DNA of 64,000 nt from Pseudomonas monteilii NBRC 103158 = DSM 14164 (GTDB lineage: Bacteria > Pseudomonadota > Gammaproteobacteria > Pseudomonadales > Pseudomonadaceae): assembly GCF_000730605.1 (NCBI RefSeq), contig NZ_BBIS01000008.1, positions 225,132 to 289,131 on the forward strand, given 5' to 3'. The notes below the pieces were generated by a model. The model was not told where the DNA came from. It worked only from the letters and a program-made list of their open reading frames with translations, and searched no databases. Both the position numbers and the translations under genes were made by a program. Shown here in pieces: positions 11,201 to 20,918 of the stretch (positions within the stretch are counted from its first letter, which is position 1; every line of letters starts with the position of its first letter).

Positions 11201-12682
11201 CTGCCTGGCTTGCCGCAGGACATCATGTTCGAGCACGTGACACGACTGGTTATGCGCGATATGGCGTTGGAGGAAATCGACGCCGATTTCCTCAGGCGTT
11301 TTCCAAACCTGAGGGAGCTGGACTTGCGTGACAACCGGTTGTTGTCGATCCCTGCGGGCCTGGAGCATTTGCCCGAGCTTCGACAACTACGTCTGGACAA
11401 CAACCAGATCATTTTTGCCCTGGCAGATAACGAGCGGTTGAGGAGGCTGCGTAACCTTGAAGACCTTGAGATCAACTTCAACCCGTTGGGGATTGCCCCA
11501 GAGGTGAGGGGGTTGTTGAACTTGCGGAATGTGGGACTACGCGGAACCGCGCTTGCCGAATTGCCGGAGAACCTCCAGCAATTGCCATGGCGCGGCCTTG
11601 TCGACCTGCGTGAAAACCAGATCCAGCAAGTTAACCAGGATCTGCAAGGCCTGCGGGCGCGCCTGGAACAAATGGAGCTGCGTGGCAATCCGTTGGACGA
11701 AGCCAGTGAACGCTATGTACAAGCACAGCCGGGCCCGTCCAGCGCGGTGCAACCCGTTGTGGAGGGAAGCCCGAGCTACCGTGAGCATCTGTTGCAGCAG
11801 GCGGAGTTGTCTCAGTGGCTGACGGGGGCAGTCGGTGCGTTGCGGAGTTCGCGTGAGCAGGCATGGCTCAATTTGCGCAATGAGCCGGGCTCCAGTGACT
11901 TCTTTCACTTCCTGCATGACCTTGGCAGTTCGCCAGACTTCTTGAAACACCCGATGTACTACCGGGCAAGGGTATGGGCCATTATCGAGGCGTGCGAGCA
12001 GAACGGTGAGTTACGTGAGCTCATGTTCGCGCAGGCAGGGGGGGTGGCGACCTGTGAAGACCGTGTGCTTTGGTTGTTTAGCCAACTGGAGGTTCGTGCG
12101 CTGGTTCATCGTGAAACGGCGGGCCTTTCGCAGATGCAGAGCGAGAGGGCCTTGGTAAGGTTGGGGCGCTCGCTGTATCGGTTGCAAGAAGTTGACAGAG
12201 CGGCTGCACAAAAGCTCAATCGGCTCAGAGAGGCCTTTGCCAACGAGCCTGCGCGCCTGGAGAGCATCGACGACATCGAAACGTATCTTGCCTATCGGGT
12301 CGGGCTCGCCGGGCCTTTGCAATTACCGGCTCAGCCGGTGCGCATGCACTACCTGGCAGAGTCGTTGGTGACCGTTGAAGACATCAATGTCGCCAGGGCT
12401 GAAATCCTGTCAGCGGAGAGCGATGTACGGCTTAGGCAGTCACTCGCCGACCAATCCTATTGGCAAGACTACTTGCGCAACACGTACTTTCTGCGATTCA
12501 GGGCATTGGTAGATGACCAGCGTCTGGCGCTGGAGCATGCCGAAGCGCTTGTAACTGACGGAACGCTCAGTGAAAACACTTATCTCGAACAGTGCAAGGC
12601 ACTGACCAAGGAACTGGAAAAGAAAGAACGTGCATTGATCGAGCAACTGACTCAGGAAGCCTTCATGCGCTGGCAACGCTGA
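8258..12682 (+). CDS. giant LRR/NEL-type E3 ubiquitin ligase-like protein
   Basis: A 1,474-residue protein. The N-terminal ~900 residues resemble the large dermonecrotic-toxin-like region (DUF6543) seen in Pseudomonas LRR proteins, with a hydrophobic stretch near 398-430. Residues ~996-1150 hold leucine-rich repeats (LRELDLRDNRLLSIPAGL, LRQLRLDNNQI). The C-terminal ~300 residues match the NEL domain, with the ATCEDR motif giving catalytic-type Cys1266. NEL proteins such as IpaH and SspH transfer ubiquitin in host cells. AGGAGG at 8244-8249 supports the ATG. No signal peptide or secretion genes are visible nearby. The gene is divergent from aatJ and convergent with glpD. Delivery route and target are unknown. 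Confidence 0.82.
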   Translation: MTDAREHLGSNPIPADSIDAVIAKQIPDWIRKASVEALRDLHLALRAEQAGAERVRELLKGLAGLVEFSAPKLEKQLQAEHNINVDVRKASLCTVVRKEYASMFPLPPVVRVVRTASVPLLSAALHNFALDEVQARPRIRRRLEAPSGAVLPVSFVQFAKLSRELDLGGLYQNTLHQTLLPADEQARQNVANLLEESSRSAMEAAVRIAALKGLIDEHTSVQLLSLCDKTASGSMQGVESSPASPNMFKIRQLYVLGKCVHGVVTVEVRDSKGAMRNLLVWIPGDPVQAIQHFRSWDGFYEVLGLRLHEAAYASFFGRFIAERDRISFSTQLEGRKEKAKAGTPLSLDCRNLVVELSLFRYLRSQRIDKILDDAKVLAIPTGVKDAESRNAELRSYASTGLALLGLAGFFVPVLGEVMLGIAALQVADEVYEGYQDWKIGDRQAALGHLFSVAETIVVGAALGAGATAGARLLERVSFVDELIPVVVGNERLKLCSRDMSAYRVDRMGSPSTGLVSIDRQAGHLRLSEGDFQLASSRDRKDLLIRHPTREDAYRPLLERNGSGGWRHALEQPQEWQGEHLLLQRLAARFTDISPEQATAVLDCTGFDEAQLRRLNVENAPTPARLQDALDRYRLHAAHPAMDTAAFDMLVAAAQEAEEVEDALLRRHFPGLSVRGAKEIRQQVNSGDLELLNSTGRVSLAMAERARWFLRDSRLDRACAGLRQASAVNTDTERLALGLVQELAAWPDSLRVELREGSPEGDVLGRVGAEVSQQVICIVREKRRYSIHDLTGGAQAGVTTTDSLMNALLLVMGEDQKLLLGDAMLSESQLVNVLAAHARLHRDVASRLIGQGPVPGAVRPPVRFADGRLGYPLSGRGNGRAQASRRGIRQIFPTLNDEQLQRYVLDAMAAGADPWSRYERLHEQWMSLRQGLASWRAEYVNILDLLRRSRVVRAIRRCWRRKAGMLSDGTYALEICAERVGRLPGLPQDIMFEHVTRLVMRDMALEEIDADFLRRFPNLRELDLRDNRLLSIPAGLEHLPELRQLRLDNNQIIFALADNERLRRLRNLEDLEINFNPLGIAPEVRGLLNLRNVGLRGTALAELPENLQQLPWRGLVDLRENQIQQVNQDLQGLRARLEQMELRGNPLDEASERYVQAQPGPSSAVQPVVEGSPSYREHLLQQAELSQWLTGAVGALRSSREQAWLNLRNEPGSSDFFHFLHDLGSSPDFLKHPMYYRARVWAIIEACEQNGELRELMFAQAGGVATCEDRVLWLFSQLEVRALVHRETAGLSQMQSERALVRLGRSLYRLQEVDRAAAQKLNRLREAFANEPARLESIDDIETYLAYRVGLAGPLQLPAQPVRMHYLAESLVTVEDINVARAEILSAESDVRLRQSLADQSYWQDYLRNTYFLRFRALVDDQRLALEHAEALVTDGTLSENTYLEQCKALTKELEKKERALIEQLTQEAFMRWQR

Positions 12683-12692
12683 CTGGGCGTAT

Positions 12693-12723
12693 CGGCGCGG
12701 TGCATTGCTCATGCATCGCGCCG
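12693..12723. terminator. hairpin between convergent NEL gene and glpD
   Basis: A 12-bp stem (CGGCGCGGTGCA with TGCATCGCGCCG, one G-T pair) around a 7-nt loop lies in the 48 bp between the two convergent genes. It lacks a long T-tract, so termination strength is uncertain. Confidence 0.5.
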
Positions 12724-12730
12724 AGTCAAC

Positions 12731-14272
12731 TCATGCAGCCTGATCGCCAACCGACACGTTGCAGGCGGTTTCCTTTAGATAGTCTTTCAGCGTTTCTTGT
12801 TCACTTGCCGAGGTGAACAAGCCCAGCTTGGTGCGCCGCCAGAGAATATCGTCGGCACTGATTGCCCATTCTTGCTTACGCAAATAATCGACTTCCCGGC
12901 TGAACAGCCCGCCACCGATGGCCTGGCCCAAATCGTCTGGCCCGCTGACGCCGTCCAGCAAGCTCCAGACGCGGCTGCCATAGGTCACGGCCCAGCGCTT
13001 TGCAATGTCTACCGGCAACCAGCCATTGCGGGCAAGGATGGCATCGACCAATGCTTGGACGGTTGTCATGTTTTCGCCACCTGGCAAGGTAGCTTCGGCA
13101 GTCCAGCTGTCGCGCATCTGGGTGAAGAATGGCTTGAGCTCCACCATGGCCGACTCGGCCAGTTTGCGGTAGGTAGTCAACTTGCCACCGAACACTGACA
13201 ACAACGGTGCTTCGCCATCGGCGGCAGACAATGCCAAGGTGTAGTCGCGGGTCACCGCAGATGGGTTATCAGACTCGTCGTTGCACAGCGGACGCACGCC
13301 GGAATAGGTGTGCAGGATGTCGGCGCGGCTGAGTTGATGGTTGAAGTGTTCGTTCACGACCTTCAACAGGTAGTCGGTTTCCTGCTCGGTAATCGCCACC
13401 TTGGCCGGGTCTGCGCTGTATTCGCGGTCGGTGGTACCGATCAGGGTGAAGCGATCCAGGTAGGGGATGCAGAAGACGATGCGTTGGTCTTCGTTCTGCA
13501 GGATATAGGCATGCTCGCCCTCATACAGGCGCGGGACGATGATGTGGCTGCCCTGGATCAGGCGGATGCCGTAGGGCGCATCAAGCTTTAGGTCGTCCTT
13601 GATGAAGCTGGCGACCCATGGGCCGGCGGCGTTCACCAGGGCGCGGGCGCGAATGGTCTGCAGGCTGCCATCGGCGTGTTGCAGCGACACCTCCCACAGG
13701 CCATCGACGCGCTCGGCGCGCAGGCAACGGGTGCGGGTGCGCACGTGCGCGCCATGTTCGCGAGCTGCCATGGCGTTCAGCACCACCAGGCGGGCGTCGT
13801 CCACCGCGCAATCGGCGTATTCGAAACCGCGGGTGATGGCCGGCTTGAGCGGGTAGCCCGGGCCGAAGCGCAGGCTGCGCGAGGCACCCAGGCGCTTGCG
13901 CTTGCCCAGGTGGTCATACAGGAACAGGCCTGCACGAATCATCCACGCCGGGCGCAGGTGCGGGCGGTGTGGCAAAACAAAGCGCATCGGTTTGACGATG
14001 TGCGGTGCCTTGGCCAGCAGCACTTCACGTTCAGCCAGCGCTTCACGCACCAGGCGGAACTCGTAGTGCTCCAGGTAGCGCAGGCCGCCGTGGATCAATT
14101 TGCTGCTGGCTGACGAGGTGTGTTGGGCCAGGTCGTCCTTCTCGCAAAGAAATACCTTCAGGCCACGCCCAGCGGCGTCGGCAGCGATGCCCACGCCATT
14201 GATGCCACCGCCGATCACGGCGAGGTCATAGCAGTCGGCGAGTGGGGGCTGGGACGAAACGGGCTGGGACAC
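12731..14272 (-). CDS. glpD: aerobic glycerol-3-phosphate dehydrogenase
   Basis: A 513-residue FAD enzyme that oxidises glycerol-3-phosphate to dihydroxyacetone phosphate at the inner membrane and feeds electrons to quinone. The N-terminal FAD-binding motif is DLAVIGGGINGVG, followed by TSSASSKLIHGGLRYLE typical of GlpD. A GTG start at 14272 is preferred because AGGAGG lies 8 bp before it; an upstream in-frame TTG at 14278 sits too close to that site. It ends the glpFKRD series, and GlpR-like sites lie upstream. Confidence 0.93.
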   Translation of the reverse strand: MSQPVSSQPPLADCYDLAVIGGGINGVGIAADAAGRGLKVFLCEKDDLAQHTSSASSKLIHGGLRYLEHYEFRLVREALAEREVLLAKAPHIVKPMRFVLPHRPHLRPAWMIRAGLFLYDHLGKRKRLGASRSLRFGPGYPLKPAITRGFEYADCAVDDARLVVLNAMAAREHGAHVRTRTRCLRAERVDGLWEVSLQHADGSLQTIRARALVNAAGPWVASFIKDDLKLDAPYGIRLIQGSHIIVPRLYEGEHAYILQNEDQRIVFCIPYLDRFTLIGTTDREYSADPAKVAITEQETDYLLKVVNEHFNHQLSRADILHTYSGVRPLCNDESDNPSAVTRDYTLALSAADGEAPLLSVFGGKLTTYRKLAESAMVELKPFFTQMRDSWTAEATLPGGENMTTVQALVDAILARNGWLPVDIAKRWAVTYGSRVWSLLDGVSGPDDLGQAIGGGLFSREVDYLRKQEWAISADDILWRRTKLGLFTSASEQETLKDYLKETACNVSVGDQAA

Positions 14273-14307
14273 GGGCAAGGCCTCCTGGTGCTGTTTACAT
14301 CGAATAT

Positions 14308-14332
14308 GAACATTGATGTTCGTTTTCGAAAA
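14308..14332. promoter_or_regulatory. GlpR-like operator sites upstream of glpD
   Basis: GAACAT-TG-ATGTTC (14308-14321) is a perfect dyad and TTTTCGAAAA (14323-14332) a second. Both contain the TTCG/CGAA and GAAC elements typical of GlpR operators. A related GTGAACATTTACGAAAATA stretch lies at 14401-14419, just downstream of glpR. The glpR gene is adjacent, so local repression relieved by glycerol-3-phosphate is the natural reading. Confidence 0.55.
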
Positions 14333-14446
14333 TACTAGCGCAACAGAAAGCCGGTCGCCAGTCAGTCTTTATAGAAAAAACTGATCAGATGACAATAAAG
14401 TGAACATTTACGAAAATAGCGGGCCGCTTGGCAGCCCGCAGGCGGC

Positions 14447-15202
14447 TCAAACCACCTCGAGGCGGATCTTGTACTGGTTGAGCAGTTGGGTGAGGGTGGT
14501 CGTTGGCGCCTGGTCGGTTACCAGGCAATCGACCAGGCTGATTGAGCCCAGACGCACCATGGCATTGCGCCCGAACTTGCTGGAGTCGGCGGCAAGGATC
14601 ACTTGCCGGGCATTGGCGATGATGGCCTGAGATACCCGCACTTCCTGATAGTCGAAGTCGAGCAGGCTGCCGTCTTCATCGATGCCGCTGATGCCGACCA
14701 AGGCGAAGTCGACCTTGAACTGGTTGATGAAGTCGACACTGGCCTGGCCGACCACCCCGCCATCGCGGCGTACCGTGCCACCGGCCACCAGCACTTCGAA
14801 GTCATCCTTGGCGGCGAGGATCGCAGCCACATGCAGGTTATTGGTGATGACCTTCAGGTGGTTGTGATTGAGCAGTGCCCGGGCGATGGATTCGGTGGTG
14901 GTGCCAATGTTGATGAACACCGAAGCATGGTCGGGAATCTGCCGGGCTACGGCTTCGGCGATGCGTTGCTTTTCGTCGCGCATCTGGTCGGCACGCATGG
15001 CGTAAGCGGTGTTTTCCACGCTCGAGTCGTAGGCCGCGCCACCGTGGTAGCGACGTAGCAAATTGAGTTCGGCCAGCTGGTTGATATCACGGCGGATGGT
15101 TTGCGGTGTCACGACAAACAGCTGCGCCATTTCTTCGATACTGACGTAACCGCGCTCACGCACCAGTTCGAGGATTTGTTGTTGGCGGGGGGGCAGATTC
15201 AT
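14447..15202 (-). CDS. glpR: DeoR-family glycerol-3-phosphate regulon repressor
   Basis: A 251-residue DeoR-family repressor. The N-terminal winged HTH is [38 protein letters not shown] (about 6-45). The C-terminal sugar-phosphate sensor domain carries [15 protein letters not shown]. It is expected to bind glycerol-3-phosphate and release glp operators. It lies between glpK and glpD on the same strand, the usual Pseudomonas glpFKRD order. Confidence 0.9.
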   Translation of the reverse strand: MNLPPRQQQILELVRERGYVSIEEMAQLFVVTPQTIRRDINQLAELNLLRRYHGGAAYDSSVENTAYAMRADQMRDEKQRIAEAVARQIPDHASVFINIGTTTESIARALLNHNHLKVITNNLHVAAILAAKDDFEVLVAGGTVRRDGGVVGQASVDFINQFKVDFALVGISGIDEDGSLLDFDYQEVRVSQAIIANARQVILAADSSKFGRNAMVRLGSISLVDCLVTDQAPTTTLTQLLNQYKIRLEVV

Positions 15203-15277
15203 GGGGCGGTCCTTTGGGGCTGCCGGACAAATTCTGCAATGATGCCGTAGGACGCGGATGACGGCCAGTAGACGATT

Positions 15278-15296
15278 GGGGCCGCGTGGCGGCCCC
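15278..15296 (-). terminator. hairpin downstream of glpK
   Basis: GGGGCCGC and GCGGCCCC form a perfect 8-bp stem around GTG in the 102-bp gap between glpK and glpR. There is no T-tract, so it may only partly separate glpFK from glpR. Confidence 0.45.
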
Positions 15297-15304
15297 GATA
15301 GGCA

Positions 15305-16831
<1,527 letters not shown>

Positions 16832-16855
16832 TCAGGGCTGGGCGTGATGCCGGCA

Positions 16856-17707
16856 TCAACTGGCTTGAGTATCGCCCTGGCGGATGTCATTTGTCTCAGG
16901 GTTCGCGGCAGGTGCCGTTGGCAAGTTGCGGGCGATAAGGCCGCGATAGGTCGCAGCACCCACGCAGGCGCCAAGGATTGGTGCGAACACCGGAACCAGG
17001 AAATAAGGAATATCCCGCCCGCCAGTGAAGGCGATTTCGCCCCAGCCGGCCAGGAAGGTCATGAGTTTTGGCCCGAAGTCGCGGGCCGGGTTCATCGCAA
17101 AGCCGGTCAAGGGGCCCATGGCACTGCCGATCACGGCAATCAGCAGGCCGATCAGCAGCGGTGCCATGGCTCCGCGTGGGAGGCCGTTGTTGTCGTCGGT
17201 CAGGGCCATGATCACGGCCATCAGGATGGCGGTGATCACCACTTCCACCAGAAATGCCTGGCCGGTGGACAGCGACGGGTGTGGGTAGGTGGAGAATACC
17301 GAGGCCAGCTCCAGGCTGGCTTCGCTACCGCGCAACATGGCGTGGGCCTGTTCGAAATCGAAGAACAGGTTGCTGTACAGGGTATACACCAGCGCTGCCC
17401 CACAGAACGCGCCGCACACCTGGGCCAGCATGTAGAAGGGCAGCTTGCGCTTGTCGAAACCGGCAAACAGGGTGAGGGCGATGCTCACGGCCGGGTTCAG
17501 GTGCGCGCCGGAAATGCCGGCGGTGAGGTAGATCGCCATGCTCACGCCGACGCCCCAGATGATACTGATTTCCCATAGGCCGAAGCTGGCGCCGGCGACC
17601 TTGAGGGCGGCAACGCAGCCGGTACCGAAAAAGATCAACAGGGCGGTGCCGAGAAACTCGGCCAGGCATTGGCTGGACAGCGTGGGTTGGCGTAGAGCAG
17701 TCGTCAT
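16856..17707 (-). CDS. glpF: glycerol uptake facilitator (aquaglyceroporin)
   Basis: A 283-residue MIP-family channel with six TM segments and both NPA boxes: SGAHLNPAVSIA and GFAMNPARDFGPK. The Asp after the second NPAR is typical of glycerol facilitators. The start at 17707 (MTTALRQPTL) is preceded by GAGG; a 52-codon longer frame is rejected because it runs through the promoter region. It opens the glpFK unit and admits glycerol for GlpK. Confidence 0.94.
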   Translation of the reverse strand: MTTALRQPTLSSQCLAEFLGTALLIFFGTGCVAALKVAGASFGLWEISIIWGVGVSMAIYLTAGISGAHLNPAVSIALTLFAGFDKRKLPFYMLAQVCGAFCGAALVYTLYSNLFFDFEQAHAMLRGSEASLELASVFSTYPHPSLSTGQAFLVEVVITAILMAVIMALTDDNNGLPRGAMAPLLIGLLIAVIGSAMGPLTGFAMNPARDFGPKLMTFLAGWGEIAFTGGRDIPYFLVPVFAPILGACVGAATYRGLIARNLPTAPAANPETNDIRQGDTQAS

Positions 17708-18010
17708 GTATGACCTCGTTTTTTTTGTTGTGAGGCGCGTGGCGCTCGACAGCAAAGCCCGGTGTCTATCCCCATTGACCCCGGGCAGATGTAGGAAATG
17801 CACCTTATAAGTGCACCATTTATTCAGAAACGAAAAAATATAGACAAGAAACGCTGATGTCAAAGGTCGAAAGTGAACGACCAGTCACGATATGGCCGCT
17901 AAAATCAGCCTCGGATCCCCGTGCTAGAGGTGCCCAATTGCGGTGCGCTGGCTGGGATGTGGGAATTGTCCTAAAGTAGCCGCCGAGCCGTCCAAGACCG
18001 GAGCCCCTGC
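17708..18010. promoter_or_regulatory. divergent glpF/ybaK regulatory region
   Basis: No gene is seen in these 303 bp. GlpR-like elements are AGAAACGAAAAAATA near 17826 and the dyad GTCGAAAGTGAACGAC at 17866-17881. They suggest that GlpR represses glpFK here as well as glpD. Confidence 0.45.
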
Positions 18011-18481
18011 ATGACCCCCGCCCTAGACCTGTTGAAGAAGCACCGTGCCGAGCACCGCGTACACAGTTATGAGCATGACCCCAAGTCGGCATCCTACGGC
18101 CTGGAGGCAGCAGAAAAGCTGGGGCTCGACCCGCAGCAGGTGTTCAAGACGTTGCTGGCGAGCAGCGAGAAGGGGGAGTTGCTGGTGGCGGTGGTGCCCG
18201 TGGTGGGCACTTTGGACCTGAAGGCCCTGGCCCATGCTGCCGGGGTGAAGAAGTGCGAAATGGCCGACCCTGCGGTGGCGCAACGTGCCACGGGTTATCT
18301 GGTCGGTGGGATCAGCCCGTTGGGGCAGAAGAAACGTCTGCGGACGTTCATTGATGATTCAGCGCAAAACTTTGCAACCATCCATGTCAGTGCTGGCCGG
18401 CGTGGGCTGGAAGTGGAGTTGGCCGCAGCGGTGCTGGCCGAGCATACCCAGGGCAAGTTTGCCGGGATCGGTCGAGGCTGA
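18011..18481 (+). CDS. ybaK: Cys-tRNA(Pro)/Cys-tRNA(Cys) deacylase YbaK
   Basis: A 156-residue YbaK/ProX-family protein. It removes cysteine from tRNA(Pro) mischarged by prolyl-tRNA synthetase. Family sequence includes [35 protein letters not shown] and [20 protein letters not shown]. It is monocistronic, divergent from glpF, and ends in a GC hairpin shared with the convergent ABC gene. Confidence 0.9.
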   Translation: MTPALDLLKKHRAEHRVHSYEHDPKSASYGLEAAEKLGLDPQQVFKTLLASSEKGELLVAVVPVVGTLDLKALAHAAGVKKCEMADPAVAQRATGYLVGGISPLGQKKRLRTFIDDSAQNFATIHVSAGRRGLEVELAAAVLAEHTQGKFAGIGRG

Positions 18482-18487
18482 GTATCT

Positions 18488-18506
18488 GGGGCCGCAAAGC
18501 GGCCCC
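18488..18506. terminator. hairpin between ybaK and convergent ABC gene
   Basis: GGGGCCGC-AAA-GCGGCCCC is a perfect 8-bp stem with a 3-nt loop. It lies midway between two convergent stop codons but has no marked T-tract. Confidence 0.5.
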
Positions 18507-18518
18507 AAGGATCTAAAG

Positions 18519-19628
18519 TCAGGTCGCCGAACTGTATCGACGCACGCCATTCTCCTGCCGAAGCAATTGCGCCGCCACACTGCCCGGCACCGGGAACAGC
18601 ACCAGGTGATCGGCCTTCACCGCGATCCCCACATCCCCACCCACCTGATGGTCGACATGGCTGGGGAAAATCGCCTCCAGCTGGCTGCCAGTCGGCAGTT
18701 GCAGGCGATACAAGGTCGATGCCCCCAGGAAACTTTTGCCCACGATAGCCGCCCTCAGCGGGCTGTCCGGCGCATACACGATATCGTCCGGGCGCAGCAG
18801 CACATCCACCGAGCTACCTGGCGCCATGATGTAGGCACGGTTGCCGCGCAGTTCACCCAGCTCGGTATTGACGGCCTCGTGGCTGCTCATCTGTCCCCGG
18901 ATGAAGTACCCCTGGCCGATGAAGCTGGCCACGAACGGTGTTTGTGGCTCGTGGTAAAGGTTGTAGGGCGTGTCCCACTGCTCCAGACGTCCTTCCTTGA
19001 ACACGCCCACCTGATCGCTGACGGCAAACGCTTCTTCCTGGTCATGGGTCACCAGGATGGCGCTGGTGCCGCGGCTTTTGAGAATATCGCGAACCTCGTG
19101 GCTCAGGCGCCGACGCAGCTCCACGTCAAGGTTGGAGAACGGTTCGTCGAGCAGCAGCAACTGTGGCTCTGGCGCCAGTGCGCGCGCCAAAGCGACCCGT
19201 TGCTGCTGGCCACCAGACAGCTCATGCGGGTAACGCCCGCCCAGGCCGCTCAGCTTGACCAGTTCGAGCATCTCTTCGATTACGGCGGCCTGGCGCGGGT
19301 GCTTGGCGATGCCAAACGCAATGTTCTGCGCCACGGTCAGGTGCGGGAACAGCGCGTAGTCCTGGAACACCATGCCGATGCGGCGCTTTTCCGGGGCCAG
19401 GGTGAAGCCGGCGCGGGAAATGACTTCGCCGGCCAGCTGGATTTCACCGTCATGCACCGGCTCGAAGCCGGCAATGGCGCGCAGGGTGGTGGTTTTGCCA
19501 CAACCGGATGAACCCAGCAGGCAACCGATGTCGCCTGCGTTCAGGTGCAGGTTGAGGTTCTGGACGATGCGCTGGTCGCCATAGCCGCAGGCGAGGTTGC
19601 GCAAGTTGAGCAATAGGGGTTGACTCAT
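18519..19628 (-). CDS. iron(III)-type ABC transporter ATPase
   Basis: A 369-residue ABC ATPase of the FbpC/PotA group. Walker A is [10 protein letters not shown], signature LSGGQQQR, Walker [13 protein letters not shown], with [10 protein letters not shown]-terminal ~120-residue TOBE-type regulatory domain contains [10 protein letters not shown]. The group imports ferric iron, polyamines or other anions with separate binding proteins and permeases, and none is encoded nearby. Its start overlaps the argF stop by 4 bp, so it is read through from argF. Substrate is unassigned. Confidence 0.8.
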   Translation of the reverse strand: MSQPLLLNLRNLACGYGDQRIVQNLNLHLNAGDIGCLLGSSGCGKTTTLRAIAGFEPVHDGEIQLAGEVISRAGFTLAPEKRRIGMVFQDYALFPHLTVAQNIAFGIAKHPRQAAVIEEMLELVKLSGLGGRYPHELSGGQQQRVALARALAPEPQLLLLDEPFSNLDVELRRRLSHEVRDILKSRGTSAILVTHDQEEAFAVSDQVGVFKEGRLEQWDTPYNLYHEPQTPFVASFIGQGYFIRGQMSSHEAVNTELGELRGNRAYIMAPGSSVDVLLRPDDIVYAPDSPLRAAIVGKSFLGASTLYRLQLPTGSQLEAIFPSHVDHQVGGDVGIAVKADHLVLFPVPGSVAAQLLRQENGVRRYSSAT

Positions 19629-20545
19629 GCGTGGTGGTAAGCCGGTTCTACAAGGAATTCGAGAAGCGCCTTCTGTGCATGCAGGCGGTTTTCAGCTTCG
19701 TCCCAGGCGACCGAACGAGGGTCGTCGAGCAGGTCCTGGCTGATTTCCTCGCCACGGTGGGCGGGCAGGCAGTGCATGAAGAGGACATCGGGTGCCGCCA
19801 GGTCGAGCAGTTCGCGGGTGACCTGATAAGGCGCGAAATGCGCCAGGCGCCGTGCAGTTTCCTCCTCCTGGCCCATGGAAGTCCAGACATCGGTGACCAC
19901 AAGGTGAGCGCCACGTACGGCTTCCTTGGCGTCACGGATGATCTGCACGCGGTCACCGCCCAGCGCCATGAAGCGTTCATCCGGCTCGTAGCCTTCGGGG
20001 CAGGCGATGCGCAGCTGGAAATCGAACTGCCGGGCAGCCTCGATATAGGAGTTGCACATGTTGAAGCCGTCGCCGATCCAGGTCACGGTCTTGCCCTGGA
20101 TCGAACCGCGGTGTTCCAGGAACGTCTGCATGTCGGCCAGCAGCTGGCACGGGTGCGACTCGTCGGACAGGCCGTTGATAACCGGTACGCGCGATTTGGC
20201 GGCGAATTCGGTCAGGGTGCTGTGGGCGTGGGTACGGATCATCACCACGTCGACCATGCTCGACAGCACGATGGCGCTGTCGCCGATCGGCTCGCCACGG
20301 CCCAGCTGGGTATCGCGCGGCGACAGGAAGATGGCCTGGCCACCGAGTTGGATCATGCCGGCTTCGAACGATACCCGGGTGCGGGTCGAGGACTTCTCGA
20401 AGATCATGCCCAATACGCGATTCTTCAGGGGCTCGAACAGCACGCCTCGCTTGCGCAGGTCCTTCAGCTCGATGCCGCGGCGGATCACCCCGAGCAATTC
20501 GTCGGTGGTGAAGTCCAGCAGGGAGAGAAAGTGCCTAGCGCTCAT
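19625..20545 (-). CDS. argF: ornithine carbamoyltransferase (anabolic)
   Basis: A 306-residue carbamoyltransferase making citrulline from ornithine and carbamoyl phosphate. Motifs are the carbamoyl-phosphate site SSTRTR, the HPCQ motif, the ornithine-side DVWTSMG and the catalytic [10 protein letters not shown]. Length and sequence fit the arginine-biosynthesis enzyme rather than the larger catabolic ArcB. An ArgR-like operator overlaps the predicted promoter, supporting repression by arginine. It is followed, with a 4-bp overlap, by the ABC ATPase gene. Confidence 0.93.
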   Translation of the reverse strand: MSARHFLSLLDFTTDELLGVIRRGIELKDLRKRGVLFEPLKNRVLGMIFEKSSTRTRVSFEAGMIQLGGQAIFLSPRDTQLGRGEPIGDSAIVLSSMVDVVMIRTHAHSTLTEFAAKSRVPVINGLSDESHPCQLLADMQTFLEHRGSIQGKTVTWIGDGFNMCNSYIEAARQFDFQLRIACPEGYEPDERFMALGGDRVQIIRDAKEAVRGAHLVVTDVWTSMGQEEETARRLAHFAPYQVTRELLDLAAPDVLFMHCLPAHRGEEISQDLLDDPRSVAWDEAENRLHAQKALLEFLVEPAYHHA

Positions 20546-20918
20546 GATTGACTACCTTATCTGCAACGGTATGCAGGTCGACCGTATGGTTTTTTTTGAC
20601 AACGGGAGTGACCTGCGGCGTAAGCCGCACGGGGCGGACGAAATAGGGAAAGGCGCAATACTATAAGTAAATGTCGCCTCAAGCCAAGGGGGAAACAGCG
20701 GCCTATTCGAAAGGATGTTGCAAAGGGTGTCTTTACCCGCTGGCCGGTGCTGTTTTTTATTTACTACACAGGGTTGTACACGGCTTGCTGGCAATTTGGC
20801 AAATGGCTGTCGCGAATCGTGCGCCTGATGTCGGTGGATTCACACGGCGAAGGGCGCTGGCCCGGGGGAGGGGCCGGGCGCATAGTCACTGTTCGACAAC
20901 AACAAGGCAGAGGCGGCC
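20546..20918. other. argF/molybdoenzyme divergent intergenic region
   Basis: These 373 bp contain no convincing gene. The argF promoter and ArgR-like sites occupy 20651-20687. Nothing else was recognised in 20690-20918. Confidence 0.6.
20651..20687 (-). promoter_or_regulatory. argF promoter with tandem ArgR half-sites
   Basis: TGTCGC-N8-AA at 20672-20687 is a perfect Pseudomonas ArgR half-site (TGTCGCN8AAN5 as known from P. aeruginosa). AGGCGC-N8-AA at 20651-20666 is a weaker copy exactly 21 bp away, the spacing expected for tandem half-sites. On the minus strand TTGGCT (20687-20682) and TATAGT (20665-20660), 16 bp apart, look like -35 and -10 of argF and are covered by both sites, as in repression. 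Confidence 0.65.
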
